The notes under the pieces are model-generated. The model was not told where the DNA came from. It saw nothing but the letters and a program-made list of their open reading frames with translations, and made no database searches. 64,000 nt of DNA from Hydractinia symbiolongicarpus (taxonomy: Eukaryota > Cnidaria > Hydrozoa > Anthoathecata > Hydractiniidae). Location of the stretch: the NCBI RefSeq assembly GCF_029227915.1, contig NC_079881.1, positions 17,399,501 to 17,463,500 of the forward strand. Reading direction: 5' to 3'. A program made the position numbers and the translations under genes. Below, piece after piece: positions 22,242-61,960 of the stretch (position 1 is the first letter of the stretch; the number at the start of each line of letters is the position of its first letter).

Positions 22242-23503
22242 TTCAATATAAATTAGTTAAGCAAAAGCAGTGATTTCCATCTTAGCTTGTGGTAAAAAAT
22301 CGTTCAATATTGCGTTTCTCTCGTAAAAATATTTACGTATGCCTAGTAAATAATGCTGATGTATAACGAGTTAAGTTAAACAATCAAATTAAACACAAAA
22401 CTCCTTCAACGCGCTATAAATATAACCTCTCTAACCTAAAGTCATAGTTGAACTAAAAATCTTTACGATGGAGCGCATTAGTACTTTTCTTTATTGACTA
22501 TGTCGAAACAAAAGAATAATTGAACTGTGCATATTTATGATTGATTGTCAGTTTGTTTCTTGAATTATGAAACAAATTTACCGACAAGTTCTCGTTTTTC
22601 AAGGAAACACTTTCCCAGCGAGTTATTAAACAATCAGGAAAAAATATCGGCTTTTAGCACGCTATTTCAGCCAACCAGAGAAAAATATCAGCTGTTTGCA
22701 CAGTAGAATTGAAAAACAAGTAAAAATTGCACTCGTTTCTCGGTAGAAAAGAAAGCTTATATTTTGGGTAGATAAGCCAATAACGGGGCGAGAAAAACTA
22801 ACTATATGATAACTAAAAGATAAAAAATCTTTCACAATAACAGATTATGTATGGCTTTTGGATAGTTAAATATGATCAACTGTACACTTGTTTGCATTTG
22901 AGAACAAAACGAAGAAAGTAAAGTAAATTTGGAAAATTTCAATGTGACTCTAATAAACTGCTGCTTACCCACCAGATTAAATATTTAAAAAAAAAACAAA
23001 TTATAAATCAGTGGAAATTCATGGCAATTCCCTCTTCAGGAAATTCTACAGAAGTTCGAAGTTACTATTTACGGCTCAAAGGAAAGTTGAGTTTATAGCT
23101 ATAGATAAAGACAATGCAAATCAGGGATATGGTGACCACAAATCTTAGAACTTTTTTAAAACCCGTGGTAGTGGAATATACTTCTGGAAAAAACATCTAG
23201 GAAAATTGATAAATTCAGGACCTTTTTGAAATCCTCTAAGATATAGACGGGTTTCCCAATATTCGGTCCTAGGTCTTTACTCAAACTGGCAGGCAAAACA
23301 TAAACAAAAATGACGCACAACTTAATGAATTCCTGCATGTTCCCCAATGCCTTGTACTTCCACTGAGGCCTGTTGAATGATAAAAAGCGTAAAACAACCT
23401 AAAACATAAATCGCTGAAAAAAGCAGAATTTTAATTACGGAACCGAAAAATGCTGCCAAGCGATGTTGTTTATTCCCGCTTCTTCAAAAAGCACGTGGAG
23501 AAG
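22242..23503. other. Non-coding stretch between elements
   Basis: No supported gene. A minus-strand frame at 23156-23347 (EFIKLCVIFVYVLPASLSKD followed by LGPNIGKPVYILEDFKK) has some protein-like character and could be a decayed transposon scrap, but I cannot assign it. The left end of the 23.5-26.5 kb transposon should lie somewhere here; its terminus is not identified. Confidence 0.4.
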
Positions 23504-24056
23504 ATGGCGAGCGAATATTATGATAACTTAGACGATGAAAACAAAAAAAATATATGATAAAAAACTTACATTGAAAGATGGAAGTAAATTACCCGACCCA
23601 TGTTCTTTAAAAAATTGGGACTGTGATGTTTTTAACCTTCCAAACATGGGATAGGGAGATATGGAGCACTATTTAATACACTCTCCCAATGAGTTTACTC
23701 AAGAGTCTTTGAAAGCGTACAAATCTTTAGAGGCCTATAATTTTTTTTATTTGTGGGCACGTACAAGATGTCTACCACCACGTTATTAGTGATACAGATT
23801 TCTGTTTCATAAAATCAGAGGTGGGTGAATTAAAGTATTTCAATTCGTTTATGAGACATTCTTTAAGAAACTAAAGTTTATGTTTAATAATACTGCTAAG
23901 TCAAAGACAATAGCAAAAATTATATAGTTGAAGATGGATTTTCACTGCCAACTGTACATGCATGGCAGGGTAAGAAAAATAAGATAGATTACTTAAACTA
24001 TATAAATATTAATGTATTAGCTATTTACAAACTTGTTATTTAGACTTGGTGCAGCT

Positions 24057-24386
24057 AGATAGATAGATAGATGTGCATATTTTACATGGCTAGCCTCACA
24101 AATATCGAGGGATATACCCTGTCTATTATTTCCAGGAGGGGCCATGGCGTAGATGGAGAGTCCTAGAGTATTTAATGCTCATTTTGAGCTACGCAGACCC
24201 AATTAGAGCCAGCGCTCTACTAGACAACTCCCGGCAACATCCAACGGCCCACACAGTGTGCCATCTTCCCAAATTCCCTCACATGGCTTGGGTTAACCCG
24301 GGGCTATGTTAACATTCACTCGCCCATGTTGAATCGCCGTCAAGAGGAATCGAACCCCGGTCTCCTGCACAGAGTACGAGAGCGAG
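24057..24386 (-). mobile_element. tRNA-derived SINE, family B, minus copy (5'-truncated)
   Basis: The reverse complement matches the plus copy at 24970-25313 throughout: B box GGGGTTCGATTCC, the 'caacatgggcgagtgaatgtt' body, and an A+T-rich 3' end closing with a (CTAT)n tail. It has lost the first part of the tRNA-like head, including the A box. AGCT flanks it at 24053-24056 and 24387-24390; taking one copy out joins GGTGCAGCT to TGCAGTCATG, which restores the nuclease reading. Confidence 0.9.
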
Positions 24387-24904
24387 AGCTTGCAGTCATG
24401 TGGCTGCCCTCTTATTTAAACTACAAACATGTGTTCATTTGGAACTGAATAAAATTGCTTGTACTAGCACATTGTGTTCGTGGAAGAAATCAAGACGCCA
24501 AGTTGAACCAACTCAATTAAAAAATATCATATTCAAAAGACCTAAGAAACACGATTGTTTTACTAACTTGGAAAAAAGAAACAGGAAAACATAGTCAAAT
24601 GTTACAGCAGCTGCTATGATCCAACCTTACATGATGGTCATGAAAGACAAAAATTCACAAAATTGTTTCAAGTTGCACCAAAGGCAGCAATTTTTAAAAG
24701 TTTATCATATGACTTTACTAATAGTAACAGCATAATGAATAGAGATACAAGTGAAACGGATACAGATGCAAGACAGAAACAAATAGCTTGCCAGAGCCTC
24801 TTACATCACTTTTTGATTCTAGTTCAATAAATTTGACTCATGATGAACTAATAAATAAAAGCACTAGATATTACAAGGAATATATACAATCAACATATGA
24901 GCAT

Positions 24905-25313
24905 AATTATTTGAACTGAACAGCTATTAACTTATCTCATCTTTACAGTTATATTTACTTATTTCATTTGTGGCGCCGTAGATTAGTGGTTATAGCTCTC
25001 GTACTCTGTGCGGGAGACCGGGGTTCGATTCCTCTTGACGGCGATTCAACATGGGCGAGTGAATGTTACCATAGCCCCGGGTTAACCCAAGCCATGTGAG
25101 GGAAATTGGGAAGATGGCACACTGTGTGGGCCGTTGGATGTTGCCGGGAGTTGTCTAGTAGAGCGCGGGCTCCAATTGGGTCTGCGTAGCTCAAAATGAG
25201 CATTAAATACTCTAGGACTCTCCATCTACGCCATGGCCCCTTCTGGAAATAATAGACAGGGTATATCCCTCGATATTTGTGAGGCTAGTCATGTAAAATA
25301 TGCACATCTATCT
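24905..25313 (+). mobile_element. tRNA-derived SINE, family B, plus copy with 65-bp 5' filler
   Basis: The SINE proper starts at 24970 with a tRNA-Asp-like head: A-box region TAGATTAGTGG and B box GGGGTTCGATTCC, preceded by GCGGGAGACC. It ends at a (CTAT)-type tail near 25313. Five-base direct repeats AGCAT sit at 24900-24904 and 25314-25318, so the inserted segment includes an extra 65 bp (24905-24969) ahead of the head. Removing 24905-25318 joins TATGAGCAT to CAGCTAAAAAAC and leaves the nuclease frame open. The filler is identical to the reverse complement of 26413-26477. Confidence 0.85.
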
Positions 25314-25477
25314 AGCATCAGCTAAAAAACCTATGTGAAATAACAAAAAAGCAAAAATTATCGGATAAATGGAATGTACATAGAAGTGGGAGAATCACAG
25401 CATCCATATCTAAAATGCCTTATTCTACAAAATTAGAAGCACAATCTAGAACTTTTATCCAGATTGTCAATTTGGTA

Positions 25478-26393
25478 AATTTTTTCTCACCACATCACGT
25501 TCCAGCCAAACTATAAAGGACTTTAACTCATATGCCAACTTTGCTACCAATCCCGAACAATTTTTGATATAATAACAGGCTTGACACCAAATCGATATGC
25601 AATATCTTTATTAAAAATGCCAATTTAAGTTTCATTAGGACAATCAGGAGATTATCCTCTTTGGTTAGACGCAGCTTGAAAAATGTTGTACATTTGAAAG
25701 TATCCACGTAAATACTTTTTTTGTTATGCCAGTATAAAAATAGGTCCTTTTTAGCAATATTTAATTCTTTTTTGAGACAAAATATCTTCTTTTTATACAA
25801 AACCAGTTTCAGTCTTTCTGATGATCCAACTTGAACACCTGAAAGTATAAAAATAGATAAAAATACACACTAAATTTTCTTTTTTCTATGATACACATAA
25901 AAGTCATTTTTTTTACCTTTATCATTATTGCTGTTTTCTGAACTACTTGACTCAAACACCTCCTTCTCATCTTCCTGTCCTACCTCTTTTGATTCAATTT
26001 TTTTCTTTCCAACAATCTTTTATGTCTTTCAACTTTTTGCTGTTTAGTTTTTTGGTCAAGTTTTTTATGAGTAAATACAGATGGAACATAATCTGGATTG
26101 CTGGGGTCATCTGATCGATGACCTAAAAAAGATAATTTTTACCAAAGCCTTTAGAGCTAGCTAATAACCATTTATAATCTATTGGAAAGGATAGTTTACA
26201 AACCAGTGATAAAATGATCTCCACAAATACAAGCAGATTTAATTTGTTTCTCCGACCAATTCTCCCTTTTAATCGCTGTTAACCAGAGCTTTCTTTGATT
26301 ACCATGTCTTCTATCAGGAATGTGGTAAAAACTTTTAACACTACGCTTCTCTCTCCTGGTTGCACAGCCAACAGCACAACAACTATCAGACAT
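25478..26393 (-). pseudogene. THAP-domain DDE transposase of an ISL2EU-like transposon (truncated)
   Basis: Three minus-strand exons can be read. Exon 1 (26393-26204) encodes a THAP zinc finger: CAVGC near the start, FYHIPD, then WSEKQIKSACICGDHF, giving the C2CH set. Exon 2 (26122-25917) joins in phase and begins GHRSDDPSNPDYVPSVF, a sequence typical after THAP in these transposases; it has a frameshift in an A run (about 25995-26005). Exon 3 (25838 down) carries a helix-turn-helix region, LTKEDNLLIVLMKLKLAFL, then after a one-base frame change DIAYRFGVKPVIISKIVRDW, a stop, and IVWLERDVVRKNLPN. The catalytic DDE part is missing: similarity ends near 25478, facing the nuclease remnant. It is convergent with that gene, as in two-gene transposons. 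Confidence 0.75.
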
Positions 26394-26412
26394 CCCGTAA
26401 ATGAACGTTTTA

Positions 26413-26477
26413 AAATGAAATAAGTAAATATAACTGTAAAGATGAGATAAGTTAATAGCTGTTCAGTTCAAATAATT
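26413..26477 (-). repeat. 65-bp source segment, perfect inverted copy of 24905-24969
   Basis: All 65 positions agree with the reverse complement of 24905-24969 when read side by side. It lies just upstream of the THAP transposase start, in what would be its 5' flank, and so looks like the native location. The other copy is interpreted as templated filler at a SINE insertion. Confidence 0.9.
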
Positions 26478-26760
26478 AAATAAATTGGTAATATGAAGAG
26501 AGAAAAAAAAACAACAAAAAAACTATTTTTGAAGGGAGACCTTAACCTAATAGCAGAAGCTAAGACAAGGATAAGGCCACCCTTGGACGAGTACAATAGA
26601 TGGCACAGGACACACAAGACGGCACGAACATATATAATCACCAGATAAATGAACCGTGTGAGAACAAAGGAAAAATTTGTTACAAATTAATAAGAGGCAA
26701 TAAAATACTTCATTAGATCACTTTTAAGACCAAAGTAATCTATGGAAACAAATTTTTTAG
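26478..26760. other. Non-coding spacer
   Basis: No gene. It includes a less A+T-rich 120-bp patch (26530-26650) without recognisable content, and presumably holds the right end of the ISL2EU-like element and the 3' end of the LINE. Confidence 0.4.
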
Positions 26761-27896
26761 TCATTGATGTCTGTATCTTATTCTAGGATTTTGATGGTGG
26801 ATTGAGATGGTGTTAAATCTAATAGAATTTTTACCAAAACAAACGGTATTGACAGTAGGAAGATTGATTAATCCAGCCTTTTCTGCAGGAGTGCTCTGGG
26901 AATGGTTAAAGTCAACCGCAAAAGTATTCTGGATATTAGCAGGCATTTTATCATGAAAGAGCTTATGCAAAAACAGAATGTTCTGACACTGGACAATATC
27001 ATTGAATTTGAGGATGTCCAGATTGCCATAGATGATACTAGATGATGCTCTTCGAGATTTAAAAGTCATTAGTCCGATAGCAAAATTTTGTAAAACAGCA
27101 ATACGATTAACATCAAGACTGTTTGGTTGACTCCAGATTTGATTACAATATTGCAGGTGGGAATGAAAAATGGCATAGTAGACTAGGATAAGGACATTTT
27201 GAGGCACAAAATGATGAAGTTTAGCTAAAGCTCCACTAGCCCTCTTGAACTTGGCAACAGTATTATTGATCTGAGTCTTCCAGCTTAAATCAGAATCTAA
27301 TAGAACACCAAGATATTTAATAGAATCACTAGGCATAAGCCTTTTACCATTGATGACAAGCCTAACATCATATTTAAGAGGTTTGTGTGCATGTTTAAAT
27401 ATAATGTACTCTGTCTTGCTAGCATTAAGAGAAATCTTATTAGCATTCGGCCAATGGCGGAGAAGCTTGAGGTCTAAATTCATTTGTTTGGCCAGTTGTT
27501 TCAAAGAGTCACTGAAATGCAGGAGGTTTGTATCATCAGCAAAGTGGTGTACCATAGAATAGTTAATTGCACAATTCAATTCGTTTATATAAATTAAAAA
27601 TAAAAGTGGTCCTAAAACAGAGCCTTAAGGGACACCATGTCTGGTAAGATTATTTGCTGATCTAGCTCCATTTAAAGATACAAATTGTTGACGTCCTATT
27701 AAGTAGGACCTGAATAAAGAGAGAGCATTACCACGAATTTCATTGTAAGCAGAATTTCATGATCAACAGTATCAAAAGCCTTCTGGAGATCAATAAACAC
27801 TCCACATGCATAATTTCCTTTATCAAGAGCATCCATAATTTTTTGAGAGAAGTTGCTAAATAAATTTATGCTCCTACTGTGTTCCTTGTGTTCCAA
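26761..27896 (-). pseudogene. 5'-truncated LINE reverse transcriptase (CR1/L2/Jockey type)
   Basis: Read on the minus strand from 27896: GVFIDLQKAFDTVDHEILL (palm motif with a catalytic Asp), a frame change near 27740, FRSYLIGRQQFVSLNGARS, a stop in place of the Gln of VPQGSVLGP (TAA at 27627-27625), GSVLGPLLFLIYINEL, then FADDTNLL (the YADD box variant) and YLGVLLDSDLSW. The thumb and C-terminal region follow to a stop at 26761. These are reverse transcriptase blocks 2-7 of non-LTR retrotransposons that insert by target-primed reverse transcription. The endonuclease and the front of the reverse transcriptase are missing, as expected of 5' truncation. It is inactive. Confidence 0.88.
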
Positions 27897-28745
27897 CTAA
27901 AAATGGCTTGTTGCGCGTTTGTTTTGCCTGCCTTGTTTATCGCGCATGCGCATTACATAGAAAATTTGTAAACAAATTAATCGGTCTATCATTTATTACA
28001 ATCTATTTTTGCAGTTAGGTCTGTCTTCTCCTTAGTCATGATGTTTAAAAGCTGTATATATACATTTCTTCATTGAAGTTCCTGCTGTAAAACTTTGCAA
28101 AAATATGTGAGCAACCTGTGGAAAGTGATTAAGGAGTTTTGTTTATAAAGGCACTTTAAGGTATAACCATGTAAAATAATGTAAACAATGAACCTTTGTC
28201 ACATTCGCCTTCAGCTGCTCAACCATTATCAAAATTTTATTATAGAGACATGAAGCAACAAAATGATTGATAGAATATGTTTTTTTTCGACAGACAAAGA
28301 GAGGAGAAAAGGAAAAACCACAAGCATCCTTTTCTTTCAAGTTCTTTTATAATCCAAAGCTAAAATAAAACAAAGAGTTTTTATCTTTTCACAGAATACA
28401 AAATCTCTTATATTTTAAATACTGTTCTATCAGGCATTTCCCACTCAACGCAGTGGTCAAGAATATAACGGAACTTTGTACTCTTAGATATTTACAGCGG
28501 TGCTCAACCGAGAGGGGTGTTAAACAAGTGGTGTTAATTTGATTATTATGGTACTTAGGCATTAAATACATATAATTGAAAAAGTGCTGAAATATACTTG
28601 CTGGAATGAAAATTGAATTTTCAGCGGCAACCCTGAAAAAAGCATTACTGAAAAAAAATTTAGTTTAGCATAGCTATTATTGCCGATGATCAAATCTAGT
28701 GGGGTTATATTTCATTTAAAGAATGATTTTCTTATTTTCAGGACA
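27897..28745. other. 5' flank of the ABCC gene
   Basis: No exon is identified with confidence. The first coding exon is preceded by an acceptor (CTTATTTTCAG, AG at 28739-28740), so at least one 5' untranslated exon must lie upstream, here or further away. I see no clear TATA or initiator to place the promoter. Confidence 0.4.
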
Positions 28746-57544
<28,799 letters not shown>

Positions 57545-58189
57545 AGTTTTATCACCCAATTAATTCATATTAATTAATTTTTATGAGATTAGGCCTGTAT
57601 TGCATATAGGCCTTACAAAATTAATTACTTTTTAAATCAATGCTTTTTTATGTACCAACAAAAAGTAAATAGTTAATTCTTCGTGAAAGAAAGCCATTGC
57701 GGATATTCTAATCAGTTATTGAAAGCCTGGAGGTCTTCGTGAAGAAAGAAAAAGGAGGAATGTTTGAAGATCAACGGATTGCCTTTTATTGAATTTTCTT
57801 TTCTATAGTTTTTATTTAGAAGCGTTATATTAATTTTTGTTACATTAGATTGTAGAAAACATTTCGTTAATACATAGTTTATTATACCTACAAAACTCTT
57901 AATTTCTGAAGTGTGAAAGATGATTTTCGCATTTGTTTTCTGTTCATTTAAAATGTTCCAGTTAGTATCATTAATCTACACAACCACATATAATCGTGTG
58001 TCCTCAAATATAATAATTTGCTTATTCGTTGTATGTAAAAGACGATGCCAGTAAGAATTGAAATTATCAACTATTTATCTAAATCTAATTTTGGCAGCAA
58101 CGGACTCATAAAAAACATTGAAAATAACATAAGCCCATAATAGGTTCTTAGATCTTTGCCCAATCATGAAAAGTAACTAATTAATATTG
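57545..58189. other. 3' flank of the ABCC gene
   Basis: Presumed 3' untranslated region and intergenic DNA. I see no AATAAA close to the stop, and ATTAAA first appears near 58195. Nothing else is recognised. Confidence 0.4.
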
Positions 58190-58800
58190 TACAGTATTAA
58201 ATCATTGCATTTATTTTGTCTTTCTGTGTAATTGCTCATTCATTGTTTCTCAGCAAGTATTTGCTAATGCTAAAGACATACATTTTTACTGTGAGTTTTT
58301 TACATGAATTCATGCAATCGTGTACATGCGCTTATATTTTGCCATTTGTGATCTTTGCATTGTTTTTTCGGTATTTGAACTTAATTTTAGCAGCATTGGT
58401 TTTTAAGTATGCGTAAATGAATGTTAGAATATGTCACAAATTTCTTAAGTTGGCTGACCACTGGAACGAAATACCTCCTAAAAACAGAGACTTGAGAATC
58501 AAGAATTTAGCCAATGTTTCACAGCAGGTGAATTTATATCGTCGTGTGCGTATGCTTATAACTTTCGCAGTTGTGCATCCCGCATTGTTGCTATGGCATT
58601 TAAACCGGAATCTTTTCAGCCGCATTTTTGTTCTGAAAGTAAAAATAAAAAGTTAACATGGCATACGTCAGTGTATATCAAAACATGTGCTCGAAAACAT
58701 GTTTTATTTAAGCATCCGCCGAACTGAAATACAGTGCTACCTTTAGAAAACAGACAATTGAGCGACACCATCCTGTAACCGCTTCGAAGAGGTGTCTGCT
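58190..58800 (-). repeat. Dispersed repeat R with pogo-like end, inverted copy
   Basis: The reverse complement shares 'gagcaattacacagaaagaca' and 'tttaaatgccatagcaacaat' with the copies at 18.4 and 61.7 kb. The right side (58731-58760) reads TACAGTGCTACCTTTAGAAA followed by ACAGACA, a pogo-like end. It is non-coding; the open frames inside are chance. Confidence 0.55.
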
Positions 58801-61369
58801 TTGCACACACAGACTATCTAAAACTGTAAGATTTTACATTATAAGGTTTTATGCTTTACGGCCCCATGTAGAAACGGGAGTGTGCGCCTAATTAATGGTG
58901 CTTAGAGGTTTCCGCTTCAAAAGATGTCCTTATTAAGGTAAATTTTCACTCAAGAATAGGATTGAACAGATCAGATGGAATCTGACCAAACAATTGTAAT
59001 TTAGGCAAGTTAAATACTTAATAAAATATTTCGTTCCATACTGAGAGGTGAAATAATTTTATCTTTTCTAGCAAACAAGAAAGCTAAAAATTATGAAAAT
59101 GAAAGAATAATTAATTTATTATTCTGTTTTGTTTTCTTTTTAAGTGGAATTTTACGTTAAAGGGGATTTCATTGTATATAAAGATCGTTAAGACCTACGT
59201 GTAAATGTACCATCCCACTAATTTATTTCCTTTTTCCAACGACAAATTATAGTTTTGCCATCATTTTTGTTATCTTCATTCGCCTTGAGATTTTCGCTCT
59301 CTCGCTTCTTTCAATGTTTTTCAATGTAGGGATATGTGTAATGCTTATACAGATAAACTTATTGCCGATGTCATTACGTTTGTGTTTTAATTTTTTTTTA
59401 AATTTCGCAATGCATTATGGTAGTTGCGTTTATCGCCAAAAATTAGAGTAGAAATAAACATGGCGATGCAAACATCAGTATTAAATATCAGAGAAGGTAA
59501 CAAAGAAAAATCACCCATAATGGGCTACAATCACTTCAATTTGTTTCAAAACGCATATCAACAGTTCAAGAATTTATATATTTTAATCAATTAACTGTGC
59601 AGAAATAAAAACTATTGTAATTCGTTCTTTGTATTAATTCTCTAGCGTGAGTGAACATGGTTGTTGGCGACACAAGAATCATGAGTCGCTTTTTACGGCT
59701 CATAGATTACTCCCATAATGCATGACGCGACGCTAAAATTTAGTTATTTAAAAAAATCGCAAAACGATTTTTTTGAAAAAACCCTCGTTTTTGCCCTTTT
59801 TTTAGCCGGTCATGTTGATTGGGGGAGTGAGAATGTACTTTAGCTTGAAAACACCTAAAATAAGTGTTTTTTGGTACAACATAGAAACATAATTTCACTG
59901 TAAAGAAATCAGGTTCACCGCTTTAGGTGAAAGATTTTCTTGGGGGGTGCGCTCAAACAGCGCGCCCCTAGGATTTGAACCTCAAAAAAGTCCCGCTACA
60001 AATAGGGTTAAGAAGAGACAAAATAAATTTAAGCGACAAAAAATGATGTGTGGACTTTGAAGCAGCTTTTCTTTTTACGTGTTAACAGGTGTATCGATCT
60101 TCCATGTTTACTTCTGAGATCATTTTATCATAACTGTCTTTAGATAGTAGAGGGACCTGAATGTGATAATCAAGGACCCGATCATTTTCTGTTCCTTTCC
60201 TGAGCAGTTTTTGATTTTTTGATATTAAAAGCACCATCACTTGTGAATTGTCATGCATTTATTTTCAAATGCACTTAACTGAATTTCTGATTTTCTTGGA
60301 CAATTTTATTGCACTTCAAATTTATACTTTTTGCAGAAGTTTCCATTTCCCTTCTTCTCTCATTTTTCTTCATGCAGTTTATAGGATTTTCTAAAGAGTT
60401 TGTGCAAACGCATGACATTGCAGAGAAAGTCAAATTATGGTATTTTATGTACGACACAAAAATGAGAAACAATAAAAAATTTCATATTGGCATCATAACT
60501 CAAACCCTAACTCAACATCAGAGATCGGACTGTGAGAATTGAATGCGAAGGTAGGACAAGGTATAATATATTTTTAACATATGAACGTGTATCGAAATGA
60601 CTTTCAAAAGTTTGTCACTTCTTTTCTTTTTAAAAGATTTACTTTCTGTAACCTTATGTCATGCGAATCATTGGTCAAGGATCAAAGAAAACATTTTTTG
60701 TAGCACTTGAAGGTCGTGGAAATGATTAAATGATTTCAGTGATTTTCTAGACAATGTATGTTTCAAATTAAAAAAAGGCTCTTTACGGGATGCAGTGTAT
60801 TTTCGGAGTGAAATTTATTACTTTCCAACAACGATGGGCGAAATCTTGGTTAACATCCTAGACCTCCAACATTATATGTCGTGCTGCCTATCCTGAACTT
60901 GCATGGGTTTATTTTTGTAGGTACAGCTGTTGGCCGTAATAGCTTTTCCTGAAAAGATTATGGTTTTTTCGCCTGCTCTTTTGAATACTTTAGTTGTTTC
61001 CATACCTCTCTCCTGCCTTCAGATTTCCGTGGGAATAAAGAAGTGTGTAAAGAATGAACAGCTGTCTAGATGTATTTTGACAAAAACTAAAAAAAAAAAT
61101 GTTTTGTGCAGAAACAGTCAATTTACCCGATATCATTCGAGGAAAGCTTGACTTAATCCGCCTGACCGACACCTTGGCTGACAATCTTATTTATAAGAAC
61201 AATAGAAACATTTAATTCACTTGGAGCCACTATTTTGTATTGAAAATAAAAAAACGAAGTTCTGATTTCATTTTACAACCATGTTAATTTTCATGAAAAT
61301 ATACTCAAGAATAAAACAGGATGAGTTACATAACATTTAACACAAATGCAAGAACATAAAAAGGGCATT
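58801..61369. other. Non-coding stretch
   Basis: I find no exon or RNA gene. A strong G+C hairpin (GGGGTGCGCT-CAAAC-AGCGCGCCCC) lies at about 59944-59969. Elsewhere the sequence is A+T-rich with short unsupported frames. Confidence 0.45.
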
Positions 61370-61960
61370 CTTTAAAACGGAGACCACTATAAGACGGAAA
61401 GGTTATAACCCATATGAATCTTAAAGAAATGTTTAATGCATAGCCTCCCTAAGAGAACACCTGCGTGTTTCCGTGTGATTTCAAATATAAGCCATCTATA
61501 TCGTTTCTGTGAGTTTTAGATCAAGCCTTTTTTAAAGCAGCCACCTCTCCAAAGCGGTTAAATGGCCTGTTTCTTAAAAGTCTGTTTAACGGGGCTTTTA
61601 TTGAATTTCGCTTTAGTAGACAGCAAACTAAAAGACGCATATCAAAATCAAAAAAAATGCTGCTGAAATGATTTAGATTTAAATACCATAGCAACAATGT
61701 AAACACAACATGCACATCTGCCAAGAACATAAGTGCATGCACAAGATGGCATAAACTCATTTTAAAGCTCTACCTGCTGAAAAAATGATTGAACAATTAC
61801 ACAGAAAGGCAAAATTTATTCAATACGGTAGAATGAATTAGTTGCTTGCCAACTTTGTTATCTCTTGTAAATACATCCTTAGAAAATATTATATTGTAAC
61901 AAGAGATTCTTTAAAGATGATTGCATTCATGACAAGCGTTTTTATGTGCGTTCCAAAAAT
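61370..61960 (+). repeat. Dispersed repeat R with pogo-like left part, copy 3
   Basis: 'tttaaaacggagaccactataagacgg' corresponds to the MITE part at 18.13 kb. Later blocks ('tttaaataccatagcaacaatg', 'caattacacagaaaggcaaa', 'cattcatgacaagcg') correspond to the body at 18.4-18.7 kb in the same order. Confidence 0.55.

Larger units (their letters stand above)
23504..25465 (+). pseudogene. SWIM-zinc-finger/YqaJ-type nuclease gene of an ISL2EU-like transposon (broken)
   Basis: From ATG 23504 an intermittent frame reads KLTLKDGSKLPDPCSLKNW, then LKAYKSLEAYNFF and GHVQDVYHHVISDTDF, then the SWIM-like WIFTANCTCMAG. A GT-AG intron (23970-24043) follows and the frame resumes at ACSHVAALLFKLQTCV (about 24385 on, after a SINE insertion). 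Later come an acidic linker (ETDTDA...LTHDELINKSTRYYKEY) and, after a second SINE, WNVHRSGRITASIS, the start of a YqaJ exonuclease-like domain. The catalytic core is absent: similarity ends near 25465, where the convergent transposase remnant begins. Breaks include a frameshift after DDENKKN (about 23555), a stop at about 23652, frame changes near 23745 and two SINE insertions. ISL2EU/IS4EU transposons are known to pair such a nuclease with a transposase. Confidence 0.75.

Noticed and set aside
24905-26477. Reading the 65-bp inverted pair as terminal inverted repeats of a 1.6-kb transposon
   Set aside because: The left copy lies inside the SINE insertion bounded by AGCAT duplications and removal restores the nuclease frame, so templated filler explains it better.
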